From the NCBI GenBank assembly GCA_945643635.1, contig CALZFC010000274.1, positions 1,719,001-1,783,000 on the forward strand: 64,000 nucleotides of DNA. Reading direction: 5' to 3'. A model generated the notes under the pieces. The model did no database searches. It saw nothing but the letters and a program-made list of their open reading frames with translations, and was not told the origin of the DNA. Positions 1-11,012 of this stretch are shown one piece after another. Origin of the DNA: Allodiplogaster sudhausi. Its lineage: Eukaryota > Nematoda > Chromadorea > Rhabditida > Diplogasteridae. The position numbers and the translations under genes were made by a program. Position 1 is the first letter of the stretch. Each line of letters opens with the position of its first letter.

Positions 1-225
1 ACAATAGATCAAATCAGTGAACCCTATTAAAATATTAATGGTATAAATAAAAACAATCATGAAAAAATTCAATATTACAACATTGAATGCTAATATATTC
101 TCTTAGTTAAAAAATAATAATATAGTTAGATAAAAAAGAAAATTATAAGAATACAAGACAATTCAACATTATTTTCATATTTTAGAACTAAAGAGCTGTC
201 ATCCTAAAAAGTGCGAAATGTATAT

Positions 226-246
226 TGCCGCCAGCAGGGGTCGAAC
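226..246 (-). pseudogene. tRNA-Ile 3'-end fragment
   Basis: These 21 bases, read on the minus strand, are identical to the T-arm and acceptor end of the tRNA-Ile(AAT) genes at 4.1-4.8 kb, including the B box. The match breaks off inside the T stem and no anticodon or D arm follows, so this is a tRNA-derived remnant. The rest of 1-433 is A/T-rich and shows no other feature I can support. Confidence 0.5.
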
Positions 247-433
247 GTGCCATTTCTAGTCAAGAAAAATTAAAGGAGCTCGTACCCCTGCCATTTATGC
301 CAATTCGAGAGAGAAGTCTGTGGTCAAAGGAGTCGAAGACCACTTCCACTCGTGTGTTGTCCGCGTTAAGCTCAAGTAAACACATTTTTGAATTCCCGCT
401 CTTCTGCCTGAATTAATCCAAAGTCTCGCTTAC

Positions 434-801
434 TGATAAATTGCCCCGTCTGAAGACGCTGAGCCACGTGCCGTTGCCGAGCGCCGATTGCTTGTCTTGG
501 TCTGAAATGACGCCCAGAGCGAAGGTCCATGTAGAACCGTCGCCATTCTGTGTAATCTGGCAATTGGCCAAGAATCTCTCATCAGAAAAGAATGCGTAAA
601 TGAAAAGGATATTACGTTTTACTTGTTCAGAACACGAAATGAAGAAATGAAATTTGCATGGAAATTACAATGCGTCATACTTGTCTCAGGCGAGAGCTGC
701 TGAAAACGCGACCATCGACGAAGCTCGCATTGATTGAAATGATGAAGAAGAGGACACTTACACATGTCTGCATCGAAGACGGCCTGCCCGGTCGCTTGAA
801 A
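434..801 (-). CDS. Partial multi-exon gene, product unknown
   Basis: I do not recognise the product. On the minus strand three pieces look like exons: 801-762 (after a T-rich tract ending in TGCAG, followed by GTAAGT), 699-681 (after TTTTCAG, followed by GTATGA) and about 577-434 (followed by GTAAGC). In one frame the last piece reads as a globular stretch containing CQITQNGDGSTWTF, with G, S, N and W residues typical of an extracellular domain. The acceptor of the last exon is weak, since only a GATGAG context is available, so the frame across that junction is uncertain and a competing open frame exists. Upstream exons may lie near 1440-1560 but I could not fix their boundaries. Secreted or extracellular character is inference only. 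Confidence 0.38.
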
Positions 802-1855
802 CTGCAAAAAAATAAAAATATTAACGAGAAAAAAATAAAATTTTCCGTGGATGAAACGGTAAGACGAAGAGAATAAAAGGAACCTGATAGCGGCCGAAGG
901 AGAGAGAGAGAGAGAAGATAACCGCTCGCTCCCGGGCCCGCGCGAAGCTAACAATGAATGGTAATGGAAACGGAGAATGAGTGGCAGAGAATACGTGAGA
1001 AAGAATGAAATTGTGGCAGCATCTAATTAACAAAGGAAAATAAATGCAAATTCTAGAAGAAATGTAATAAATAAAGAAAAATACAATGCAATTGGAAGCA
1101 ATAATAAATAGTATGAATAAAAGTAAAATATGTATATTGGCTGTCGTTCGCTCCGCACCGAAATATATCTTTCGATACGGAACATCCACAACAAATTCAC
1201 GTGTAGATTTTAAAGCAAGATAGAGTGAAATGCTGTTGCGGCCTCTTCTCAGTTACGTCTCTCTTACATTACCTCACTCACTCAAGTATACATGTATCTT
1301 CTCTCTCTCCCTCTCTCCCTCTCTCGCTCTCTCTCTCTCTCTCTCTCTTTCTCTCCTTCTCTCTCTCTCCTCTCGTTCTTTCACTCTCACCCTCTCTCAC
1401 CCTCTCTTTCTCTCCTACGCTCATCTTCTTTCTCTTGCGTGCCACAAAGTACCGAGAGGCATGTGCTCACCGTGGGAAGGCGCTGAGACATTTGATGTCC
1501 ATGTGTCAACAGGAAAAGAAAGCGCGAATGCAACCATCGCCGATATCGTAATTCATCATTTCCTTCTTGATTTCCAATCATAAATTTAATAGTAAAAATT
1601 AAACATTTTCCTTACATTTACACAATTACAAGATCACTTCGAGGTCAGGAAAGAAGGGGGAGTCAGTTAAATTATTAGTGATCCTTGTCGAGATTGGATA
1701 TGACAGGAAGAGACACAATTACAGGCGAAGCAAAATAATACTTTTGACAATAGAGTGAATAAGTTCAACAAAAATTGTAGAAAAGCACTGAAGGAATTGA
1801 ATCAAAATCAAGCATCGTAGAATGTAAATGAAAGAATTCGTTCATTCACCAACTT

Positions 1856-1896
<41 letters not shown>

Positions 1897-3597
1897 GTCT
1901 ATCTGACACTCTTTCTTTCTCTCTGTATCTCTGTCTCTCCCTCTCTCATCCCGTTTCACTTTGGTGACTCTTCCTTCTCGCATTGTTACATTAAATTTCC
2001 TCCTGGTAGCAACATACGTTCAATGATATTGATATTTAAAAAAATGGTTCTACATTTGTCTTTCTCGTTCCCATCGTCATCTCCATCTCTCTCTGTCTCA
2101 CACTCTTTTCCCTTCCGTCTGCTCCTTTCTTCGTCTCTCTCACGCTACTGTTTATTCTTTCTCTGCCCATAATATATGTCCGTTCAGCATTATCACTTCC
2201 GCACAACTTCAAAACGAGCAATTCTACCATAGAACGAAGTTCCTAAATCGGCTTTCTTTTAAAGTGATAAATTCGTTATCAAACCGATGGCTTATGAAGT
2301 AGTGTGGTCCCGTATTCGTACTTTCCTTCTCACTCTTTTGATGCTAAATCCTCTGCTCACGATCAGAGAGACCAAATACTAGCCAACCGCACCCTTCACC
2401 AGAACTAATGATATTGCGCCTTGAGCACTTTCATTAATGTTGATTAAGTATGAAAATTTTGTATTCAGTAAAAGTATATGAGACGTCTAGGTGTGTATAT
2501 TTCCACTCAGAGATAATAGGTTAAGAAACAAATTTATTCGTTATTGCACTTTTATTTTATGCCGCTGCAAGAGACGAGGTAATATAAGTGAAAAATCGAT
2601 AAATTAGCATAATGTCAAGAAGTTTGGTGGGGAGGAGTTGTGGAAAGAATAAAAGAAAATGAAAGCAGCAGTTTAAAGTGAAGAAAGACACGCAATGAAG
2701 AAAATTAAAAGGAAAGAGTTAAAGAAAGAGAAGATAAAAGCAAAGAAAATAAAGTAGAACAAACTTGAGGGTCACACCCTAATGATTATTGACTGGGTTA
2801 CACCCAAAGAGACTTGGATACTGAGAGAAAACGAGTCACACTCAGTAGAGGAAGCGAGAGAACGAGGGTGAAGTGATAACGAGGAAGATTCTCTGGACGA
2901 TTAAGGAGCAATAACGGGAGTCCCGCCTACTTTAATCCCGGCACTCCAGATGTCTCCAAGTTCACGAACAACCCAACTTTCTTCACAAATTATAACTCCT
3001 TGACTTCTTGGCCCCTTGTGACGCTAAGATTACCTTTCCTTCACAAGGGGAAATAACACATGTTTATCAATAAAACAGTTATACCTCAAACATGTTGAGA
3101 GAGTCGAAGGAACACTTGAGAGCGTGGACGAAAGGGTCCAGGATGAGAATGAGCGAGAGCAGAAGAAGAAACGACTGCTTCGCAGCACGGAAGACAACAA
3201 AAACTGCTAAACACTATCCCAAAAAAGGAAACATCAAAATGATTGCTAAACATAGGATGAGTCCGTATGGGATGAATTGCAATTCAAATAAATTATGGTA
3301 AGTGAAATATTAAACTTCTTAAAAGAAAACAAAAACGAGAACTTTTTGACACATAAAATATCGGAGAAGTAATTTCTGAAAGGTGTTGTTTTTCCCTCCT
3401 CCAAATTTGGTACATTTTCGACTATAATTTCGCTTCCTTCTGCCACTATCAGATAGTTGACACTGCGAGAAAAGCTTGTCAGTGAACAAGTTGACGAGAT
3501 TTTCCTCTCATTCTCTCTTCATCTAATTTTCTCTTCCTCTTTTCATCGCTTCTTCTTGTCATCACTTCCTCTCTAACTCCTCTTATGCTAGTAGCAG
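802..3597. other. Gene-poor stretch with CT-rich microsatellites
   Basis: There are long CT-rich tracts at about 1300-1435 and 1857-1950 and scattered CT runs to about 2165. Open frames over these tracts are low-complexity Ser/Leu strings and are not taken as genes. A short segment at 1440-1580 is less biased and could be an exon on either strand. From 2170 to 3597 I see A/T-rich DNA without a supportable feature. Confidence 0.5.
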
Positions 3598-3957
3598 AAA
3601 GATCGATGAGGCGCTCGCGAAGTTGGCGAACGCGGACTCCAAGTCGTTGCACAAGAAACGCCTCACCATGGTCGGTTTCAATTTGAGAACACGATTGATT
3701 AAAATATCAAAGAAGATGAATATCTGCGAGTGGCCACTAAATTGGCTGGAAAACTGGCAAGAAGAATGGCATAAACAGGATTAAAACATTTCCACTTCAA
3801 GCACTTGTTGAGCTGCTACAAGAGAAGAAAACACAGCTGGGAGCTTCGCTCCTCGACGTCATCCAGTCTCGTAAATATTACCTATTTTTATCTATGTATT
3901 CTCACAAGTCGACTGTTTCCAAAGATGTTACATTTATAAAATAAAGATTATAAATAA
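3598..3957 (+). pseudogene. Decayed coding remnant, unknown family
   Basis: A CAG acceptor is followed by an open frame beginning K-I-D-E-A-L-A-K-L-A and running 62 codons to a TAA at 3782-3784. A second protein-like segment in another frame (about 3712-3776, E-D-E-Y-L-R-V-A-T-K-L-A) and a third (about 3783-3870, L-V-E-L-L-Q-E-K-K-T-Q-L-G) suggest one helical protein broken by frameshifts. An AATAAA-like signal lies at about 3940. The spacing of A-K-x-A, G-(I/V) and L-L-(K/Q) resembles the C-terminal part of the open frame at 26777-27118, so the two may be related. The family is not identified, and an unrecognised intron is the alternative to frameshift. Confidence 0.35.
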
Positions 3958-4121
3958 ATGTGCAAGCACTATTGAGGAGTCACTTGACCATTTGATGGAG
4001 TGGCGAGCCTTGTCGTGCTATTTTTCGGATTATACAAGTTCTACAGAATTCAAAAGCTTCATGTAAGGATTCTAAAAGCTTTACATAATTCGAAAGGGTC
4101 AGATCAAAAGAACCATTCGCA

Positions 4122-4195
4122 GCCGCCATAGCTCAGTCGGTTAGAGCGTGGGTCTAATAAGCCCAAGGTCGCAGGTTCGGCCCCTGCTGGCGGCA
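4122..4195 (+). tRNA. tRNA-Ile (AAT), copy 1
   Basis: A full cloverleaf can be drawn: acceptor GCCGCCA with TGGCGGC, D stem GCTC/GAGC, anticodon loop CTAATAA (anticodon AAT) and T stem GCAGG/CCTGC. The T loop reads TTCGGCC instead of TTCGACC, changing the normally invariant A58. A T run downstream can serve as a pol III terminator. It is the first of five units spaced exactly 149 bp apart. Confidence 0.85.
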
Positions 4196-4270
4196 ACAAA
4201 CTTTTTATATTTTTCGCATTCTACATGCCGTACAGAATTCGAAAGGTTCACGTCAAAATGTACATTGGCA

Positions 4271-4344
4271 GCCGCCATAGCTCAGTCGGTTAGAGCGTGG
4301 GTCTAATAAGCCCAAGGTCGCAGGTTCGACCCATGCTGGCGGCA
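4271..4344 (+). tRNA. tRNA-Ile (AAT), copy 2
   Basis: The acceptor, D and anticodon arms match copy 1, with anticodon loop CTAATAA and a normal TTCGACC T loop. One T-stem pair is broken (CATGC instead of CCTGC). A T-rich tract follows. U33 and the anticodon stem are intact, so it is likely functional or nearly so. Confidence 0.82.
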
Positions 4345-4419
4345 ACGAACGTTTTTTATTTTTCGCATTCTACATGCAGTACAGAATTCGAAAGGTTCAC
4401 GTCAAAATGTACATTCGCA

Positions 4420-4493
4420 GCCGCCATAGCTCAGTCGGTTAGAGCGTGGGTCCAATAAGCCTAAGGCCGCAGGTTCGAACCCTGCTGGGGGCA
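4420..4493 (+). tRNA. tRNA-Ile-like, copy 3, probably decaying
   Basis: The same layout with anticodon AAT, but the loop is CCAATAA: U33, needed for the anticodon U-turn, has become C. The acceptor end GGGGGC gives a mismatch and the lower anticodon stem carries GCCTA. The T arm is intact (GCAGG, TTCGAAC, CCTGC). Probably transcribed but impaired. Confidence 0.6.
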
Positions 4494-4568
4494 ACGAACG
4501 TTTTATATTTTTCGCATTCTACATGCTGTACAGAATTCGAAAGGTTCACGTCAAAATGTACATTCGCA

Positions 4569-4642
4569 GCCGCCATAGCTCAGTCGATTAGAGTGTGGGT
4601 CTAATAAGCCCAAGGTCGCAGGTTCGACCCCTGGTGGCGGCA
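4569..4642 (+). tRNA. tRNA-Ile (AAT), copy 4
   Basis: The anticodon loop is CTAATAA with U33 kept. Differences are a D-loop change (CGATTA), a D-stem change (GAGT) and a T-stem end mismatch (CCTGG). A T-containing tract follows. Confidence 0.68.
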
Positions 4643-4717
4643 AAGAACATTTTGTCTTTTATGGACTCTACCAGCTGTACAGAATGCGAAAGATTCACGT
4701 CAAAATGTACATTCGTA

Positions 4718-4791
4718 GCCACCATAGCTCAGTCGGTTAGAGCGTGGGTCCAATAAGCACAAGGCCGCAGGTTCGACCCCTGCTGGCGGCA
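4718..4791 (+). tRNA. tRNA-Ile-like, copy 5, probably decaying
   Basis: Anticodon AAT with loop CCAATAA, so U33 is replaced by C as in copy 3. The acceptor stem begins GCCACCA, giving one A-C mismatch, and the anticodon stem 3' side is GCACA. Last unit of the array. Confidence 0.55.
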
Positions 4792-4866
4792 ACAAATGTT
4801 TTATATTTTTCGCATTCTACAATCTGTACAGAATTCGAAAGGTGCACGTCGAAATTTGCATTCGCA

Positions 4867-5712
4867 ACTGCTTTTGGATTCGTATCATAGACAACCCGTA
4901 ATTCAGATTCAGTCACGTGCCGTTTGAGTAGTATAGATAGGGTCGGAATAGGAAAGTCTGACAAAGGAAAGGAATTTGTTAAAAATCAAAAGAGCCGAGA
5001 AAACAGGATTATAGACATTCATATCAAATAAAAGGGTGCATGGACGTTCTTTTTGTGCGCATGTAACATGACAGGCGCGAATTCAAACAATCAGAAAGCG
5101 AATGCTCATGCTCACTACCCAGTCTACGTGAGCACAAGCGCGATCGAGAAAAAGCGAAAAGAAAGTTAGTCTGTCTTTCTCTCCCTCTCCTCTTTCTCTC
5201 AGTCTCGTGAGAACTAGATGTATTCCCTTGATTTTGAATGGACATAATGGGCATTAGATTTCCAATAGAAGCATGGTCAATTAGTAATTTTCCTTCAAGA
5301 TGCATAACGATAGTCCTCTTCAAACTACTGTACTGATTGCAGAGACCGGCCATGAATTGTCTTCCGGCACCATCATCCATTTCCCGCTCGACCATCGTCT
5401 ACTAGAGCCAGCAGACAGCCGAGCAGGACGAGAGGAGAAGGAACCATCTCCATCAGGGCAGGGGCGCCAAGAATCACACGGCTGCGTTGGTAAGTGGTAC
5501 GGGCATGCTTTGGGGATATGAGGTTGCAGTGGCTCATTGTCAGGCATATTATACGAGATCTTTTGCTGTGCACATTTTAAGTCACTCTCATGATCGATTA
5601 TGGAATTGGGTTGATCCCATGGTTCACATGTTTTGTCAACAAATGTATAATGGAATTGCATGGGCTGATTACGTCATTCAATCACACAAAATTCAATCGA
5701 TTTTGTTGTCAA
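4867..5712. other. No confident gene; 3' flank of the minus-strand TSP1/CC gene
   Basis: From about 5450 to 5712 the sequence is similar to the segments just after the last exons at 18080-18240 and 37091-37240, so it is probably the 3' untranslated region or flank of the minus-strand gene. The rest (4867-5450) has no feature I can support. Confidence 0.45.
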
Positions 5713-8330
5713 TCATGCGCAAACAAACATATCAGCGCCGATGTTCCTGCTGTACGGAGAGCAGCAAGACGGTTGCGGAAAAGAGCAAAGCGCACGTCCG
5801 CCGCACGGCTCCGTCTGGCTGGCGTCACCACTAGAAATTATATTTATTCATTTAATTTTCACCATCATAGAATTGAAAATCAGAAAAAAATCTCGAAAAT
5901 CTTCTCATTATAAAATGTGCATTTAGTTTCAAAAAAAATTCTGTTGAGTAATTGCAGATTCAAATCCGCTTTCGTACAATTTCGGTCACACCAAAGTGAA
6001 GTATTTAGTGGAATTCGAAATAATTGCACAATACTATGTATGTTCGGGAACGGAATAGTTCCGTAGGGCATGAAGAAGCAAATATAGTTCGTTTTTGCGA
6101 TACTTTCTCGTAGATTACTTTCTGTGTGTATACGAATGAACCTGCAGGCGCAGGCCGAAGTGCATACGCGGCTGCGCGTCTGCTTTCCGCACGAGCCACA
6201 CGTCGGGGTGCAGTCGCCCGCCCACGCCGACCACTCCGACCAGGTCGGAATGCACTGCAGGGAGGAAAGGATGGGGAGAAGAGGCATTCAGACAAAAGCA
6301 TTTGATGGGTAGGTGTTCTTTTCTCAAAATTTATTGATTTACTTATAGAGATATGTATGTATGTTTGCATAGATCTTTCGAACACATTAATTGACTTGAT
6401 TTGTAGAAGTGTATTGTATACCTGGTTACTTTATATGGATTGATTGATTTTTTTTCTTGTCTTTTCCGGGATTTCGGAATGATAAAAAAAGAAATACTAA
6501 CGACGCCGCATCCCGTGGCGGTGGTCCCGATTCCGCACACAAAGCGCGAATTATCCGGCGCAATTTGCCTCGTGTAATACACGCAGCAAGACGCCTGCGG
6601 AAACGGACAGAGCGAGTCGCCACCGCATGGCTCGGTTTCGGATATTGCGCCACTGAAACATCCAATATGTCAGATGAAAGAACTTATGTACTCTTGATCG
6701 ATGTCTAGAAAAACCTTTATTGAACAGAAGAAAAGATTAGCATTTTCAATTCGACATCTCATCTTGATGGCCTCATATCCAATGTCCTTATAACTATGAA
6801 TTTTCTTTTTGAGAACTACATTTTCCCGGAGCTTTTATTTCTCATGTTCATTTACTCTCTTTCTCTTTCCTCTCTCTCTCCCTCTTTCTATCTCGATATC
6901 TCTCTCTCTCTCTCTCTTCTCACCAGCACTCGCAAGTCGTGGCGCATCCTCTCGATCTGGTACGCACTCCGCACAGGCCGCACTGCTGCGAGCGGTCGTT
7001 CGACCACGCCGACCACTCTGCCCACGAAGGAATGCAGGCCTAATTGCTAATAAATATAGTTATTGTAATTTTTTATTCTGTGAATATATTCACAGCGTTT
7101 TGTCCCCAGCAGTTTCAGGAGCATCTGATGTTTCAACAATATTCGTTTAGATTCGGTGGATTGTTGCTAATCTAGGGACAGATTTCGACGTTTCACCACG
7201 TTGCGGTCGCTTTTTCAGTATTACGTGGAGTACAACATATCCAAAAAAATACTTCTTGTTCACGGCCAATTCATGTGTGAGAAATTGAACCGATGCTCGG
7301 AACGCTATGAACTTTCGTCTAGTTTTTTTTTCGTTTAATCTAAATGTTTACAGCTGTCGTTGTTGTTGAAGGGGTCGTAGTGATTCTTGATGGTGATACA
7401 TTCCTCGTCCTCATGCTGTATCGGCCTGAATGTTATCGTTACCTTGGAATGTAAATAGAATTCTTCCATATTCTCGTGTGCAGCAAAAATATGCATGTGC
7501 ATTCATAATTCATCGCAAGTTTCTGGCAAATAATTTGCAAGAACTTGAAAGGAGAAAAATCAGAATTTGTTTTAGTTCACAATTTCCCGTATGAATAATA
7601 TTCAATTTGCATCTCTGTAAGAAGGTCAAATTTACTTGTTTGTGTTTGTCCCTCTGCAAGGGCAGTCAATGTTATGGCTGGCGCACGAGCGCGTGCGCCT
7701 CCGGAAAGTCTCGGTGCCATTGATTAAGGTGCACGGCGACCACGTCGTCCATTCGTTCCAGAAACTGGAGGAACCTGAGTTTTTTAAGGTAAAAATTGAA
7801 TGCTTCTATGATGATTAGTTTTATGTTCAAAGTTACTAATAATCTATTTACCATAGATGATTGGTAGAATAAACTTAGCTAACTGGGCAGACAGTAGCCC
7901 ACCGGTGGCGTTGTTCGCGTATCGAAGGGCATGACATTACAGACGGGAAAACCCATGAGCGGATCCGAGATCGGTTCGCCAGAGCAGCACGCCGTGCTCT
8001 CATTGTACGCCTCATAGCTGACGGCTGGGCACGGGCCAGTCTTCGTTTCGGGACCGCTGTGCAAAGTTGAATTTAAATTTACTGCCAAATCAACAATTTG
8101 ATACCATGTGTGCAGTTATAAAGTATTATCAATCAAAGACAGAAGCTAACGTGCACGGGCAGTCATCTACTACCGAGAAGCACCGTCTGCTGAGAGTCGT
8201 CGATTCGCCACAAAGACCGCAGTGAGCCGTGCACGATGGTGAATACCACTCCGACCAGATGCCACCGTCAGGACAGCAGCACGAGTCGTTGTAGAGGCGC
8301 TTACATGGCTCGACCTCCCTCTCTACCGGC
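5713..8330 (-). pseudogene. Downstream exons 5-12 of a split TSP1/CC secreted-protein gene
   Basis: Eight exons on the minus strand: 8330-8151, 8056-7884, 7774-7636, 7415-7352, 7039-6924, 6652-6502, 6254-6142 and 5830-5713 (TGA). Each has a usable acceptor (CAG or TAG) and donor (GTTAGC, GTAAAT, GTGAGA, GTTCAT), and all joins are in phase. In order they encode a linker plus TSP1-like domain (GGIWSEWYSPSC), a CC module ending TGT-CTG-CCC, a second TSP1 type (FWNEWTTWSPC), a Thr-rich linker, a third TSP1 type (IPSWAEWSAW), a CC module (SETEPCGGDSLCPFP), a fourth TSP1 type (TWSEWSAWAGDC) and a final CC module (ASQTEPCGGR). No signal-peptide exon of its own precedes it. Exon 5 continues in phase from exon 4 of the gene at 8628-9617, whose donor is mutated, so these exons were probably one gene with it. 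In the 7039-6924 exon one TSP1 cysteine codon has become CGC (Arg). Extracellular adhesion or matrix binding is known for TSP1 domains generally; the role here is unknown. Confidence 0.75.
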
Positions 8331-8627
8331 CTGAATGTCATATTTTCCTTGGAATGAAGCCAAGCCAGCGGCCTGTCTTTCAAAATACTCTTTTGCTGGA
8401 CCTGCAGCGAACACACAAGAATTGGAAAGGTACACTGCCATGGTTCTTCTGCCATGGAATAAGTATACAAGAGATTCTTTCACACTTGACAAGAGGCACA
8501 AGTATAGGCACAGTATACCTTTCTCAAATCTTTCAAATTCTCCAATGCAGCAAATTAAATAAAAGAAGAAAAAAAAACAGAATTTTTAGTTGAGACCGTT
8601 TTGTATCAACGATGAAGAAGGTCAAAT

Positions 8628-9617
8628 TTATTGGTCTGTTCCGGTGCAAGGGCAGCCAAAGTTATAGCCGGCGCAAGAACGCGTACGTCCCCGGAAGGTA
8701 CCATAGACGAAGATGTCGCCATCGACTATGGTACGCTGCGACCACGTCGTCCAGTCGTTCCAGTAACTGGCGGAGCCTATGTTTTTTTATTTATTTAATG
8801 ATTCCATTGTGTAGGTTGAAAGGAATTTACAAATATCTATTATCACAGATCTAAACCTTTGAATAAAAATAACAAACCGGGCAGACAGCACGGCAGCGCT
8901 ATGCTTGTCGGGAAGGGCATGGTTCTGCAGTAGGTAATATTGGTATTCGGGTACCGCATCGGGGTACCGGCGCAGCACTCTTCGTACTCGTTGAACATAC
9001 CGCAGCTGATATCTTGACGCGGGCCTGTCTTTGATGTGGAACCGCTGTGAAAATTCAAATTTAAATTTACCGCCAGATCAATGCGCTCTTTGATACCGCC
9101 TGAGCAGGTTATCGATTATTATCAATCAAAGACAAAAGCTAACGTGCACGGGCAGTCATCTACTTCTGACAAGCAGGATCTGAAGAGCAACGACGACTCG
9201 CCACAGTGAGCAGGGAACAACGTCGAGGAAGACGATGAAAACCACTCCGACCAGATGCCGCCTTCAGGACAGCATTCCAGAAAAGGGGTGGGAGTAATTG
9301 AAGAATCCTACCACTACCCCACCTCTTTTGCGGCATTTCAAGGATCCAAACATTCAATCAATTACGATTTGGAATTCTTTGAGATGAATGATTTGAAGAC
9401 AACGGTCAAGGAACTTCATATGTTCATATATGAATATATATACATATTTCAGAGCTGTATACAGCTCTCGGCATTCCATTTTCCGTTCCTATTTTTTTCT
9501 ACCCTGCAATGTGGTAATTAAGTAGTTATAGTGGTTTTCAATGGTGGATACCTCCTGAGCCACAGTTGCAGACGCAGCAAGCGACAGTACGAGCAGAACC
9601 GAGGGCCTCCAGGACAT
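8628..9617 (-). CDS. Secreted TSP1/CC modular protein, truncated to 181 aa
   Basis: Four exons on the minus strand: 9617-9552 (signal peptide starting MSWRPSVLLVLSLAA), 9307-9144 (TSP1-like, ECCPEGGIWSEWF), 9044-8878 (CC module with EECCAGTPM and PCCLPG) and 8776-8628 (TSP1-like, SYWNDWTTWSQ), ending in TAA. Joins are in phase (0, 2, 1). In the homologous exons at 31340-31472 and 7636-7774 the sequence after the same point is GTAAATTTGACC, a donor. Here it is ATAAATTTGACC, so splicing to the downstream exons should fail and translation should run into the TAA two codons later. The first TSP1 domain has lost cysteines found in paralogues (SSSSTLFPAHC against SPTCTFPCGMC), and the last has R where a paralogue has C (WSQR against WSQC). 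Secretion is predicted from the signal peptide. Exon 1 lies in the left arm of IR2. The protein is either a shortened product or a non-functional allele. Confidence 0.75.
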
Positions 9618-9960
9618 GACTGAAATCGGCAAGGAAGAAAGGTGCAATCGGTGGTTTCAGAAACAATAATCAAGTCACCCTCCAGTAGAGGATACTTTTC
9701 AAGGAGAAGTAGAAAAGTATTCATCGGTTTTTTGGTAGGAAGTGTGTATACGTATATATATTTACAGTACTGTACAACATTGTAGCGTCATGAATGTTTC
9801 GGATGCGCCGGACCCATCGTTAATATCCTCGCCAATTGTGGTTTTTACAGGTAGTGAACATATTCCATATAATATGCGGAATATGTTTTCTCTCTATCAA
9901 TTGAACATATTAAATCCAGAAATTACTTTTTTTTAGATTTACCCGAAGTATAACAAAATT
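9618..9960 (-). promoter_or_regulatory. Upstream block of TSP1/CC gene, conserved in paralogues
   Basis: The roughly 340 bp before the signal-peptide ATG recur at 22560-22901 (arm of IR2) and, diverged, at 16562-16808 before the W-S-E-W gene. Shared pieces include GGAATATGTTC, the ATATTAACGAT segment, TACCAAAA and the T-rich ATTTCAGTC just before the ATG, which could be a trans-splice acceptor. Conservation across diverged copies suggests a promoter and 5' leader; no individual site is proven. Confidence 0.45.
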
Positions 9961-10611
9961 GTACTAAATTATAACAGAAGGGTCTGTATCTCGAAGAGGA
10001 GGGGGGGGGGTCTATAGCTCACTCGACTGAGCTCGTCGCCTCGCAAGTTTAGAAAATAGAACCCAACTAATTGTAAGAACCACGAAGCAAGATGCTACGG
10101 CACCCTGGCGGATGACTTATAAGTAATCCAGGGAAACATAATAGAAACTGCTCGGGCCGAAACACAAAATGAGTCAGTGCCTACTGCGTTCGCACTGATG
10201 CGAAAGGCTTAAAAGAGATCATATTCAAATGAAGGTGATAGCTCGTCATAGAATCAGTGCAGATTAGTAAAAAAAAGGGGGGATGGCATGCCTGAACCAC
10301 TTGGCATCTGCCATATAGAGCATGAGAAAATATTCAAATGAAGGTAATGACATTGTAGTACCAGTGCAGATTAGTAAAAAAAAAGGGGGGGGGCAAGAAC
10401 CACCTGGCATATGACAGCTATAGAGTGACAAAACCCATTGAGAATGATAGATATAGAGAGGAAAATTATTTAGATGAAATGGTAGTTAATTACCTAATTA
10501 ATATATGTATTTATGCGGTATTTATTGTCGTGTTCCAGCTGCTGACTGTGAATGTCTTCGACATTAAAGCCCGCGCGACAGAAAGCATCGTCATCTGCAC
10601 CGGCCATCTTC

Positions 10612-11012
10612 CTCGCTTTCTCCAGTTCTATCTTTCTCTCTTTCTCGCTTTCTCCCCTTCTATCTTTCTCTCTTCCTCGCTTTCTCCCCTTCTATCTTTC
10701 TCTCTTTTTCGCTTTCTCCCCTTCTATCTTTCTCTCTTCCTCGCTTTCTCCCCTTCTATCTTTCTCTCTTTCTCGCTTTCTCCCCTTCTATCTTTCTCTC
10801 TTCCTCGCTTCTCCCCTTCTATCTTTCTCTCTTTCTCGCTTTCTCCCCTTCTATCTTTCTCTCTTTCTCGCTTTCTCCCCTTCTATCTTTCTCTCTTCCT
10901 CGCTTTCTCCCCTTCTATCTTTCTCTCTTTCTCGCTTTCTCCAGTTCTATCTTTCTCTCTTTCTCGCTTTCTCCCCTTCTATCTTTCTCTCTTTCTCGCT
11001 TTCTCTATTTCA
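10612..11012 (+). repeat. 32-bp pyrimidine minisatellite, 12 units
   Basis: About twelve copies of a 32-bp unit containing CGCTTTCTCCCCTTCTATC; one unit is a base short. The inverted copy at 21664-21905 has about seven units and the third copy at 23010-23085 has two. Ser/Leu-rich open frames across it follow from the repeat and are not genes. Confidence 0.85.

Larger units (their letters stand above)
4122..4866 (+). repeat. 149-bp tandem array of tRNA-Ile units
   Basis: Five tRNA starts at 4122, 4271, 4420, 4569 and 4718 give an exact 149-bp period. The spacer of about 75 bp is conserved as well (CGCATTCTACATG, CAGAATTCGAAAGGTTCACG). It is a local tandem duplication of tRNA plus flank. A degenerate spacer precedes the first unit (about 4025-4120) and one follows the last. 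Confidence 0.9.

Noticed and set aside
1225..1583. Three overlapping Ser/Leu-rich open frames
   Set aside because: They are translations of a CT microsatellite; all three plus frames are open for compositional reasons. Only the last 140 bp could be an exon, and its strand is unclear.
9990..10060. tRNA-like A-box segment (TAGCTCACTCGACTGAGC)
   Set aside because: No anticodon stem, T arm or B box follows, so no cloverleaf can be drawn.
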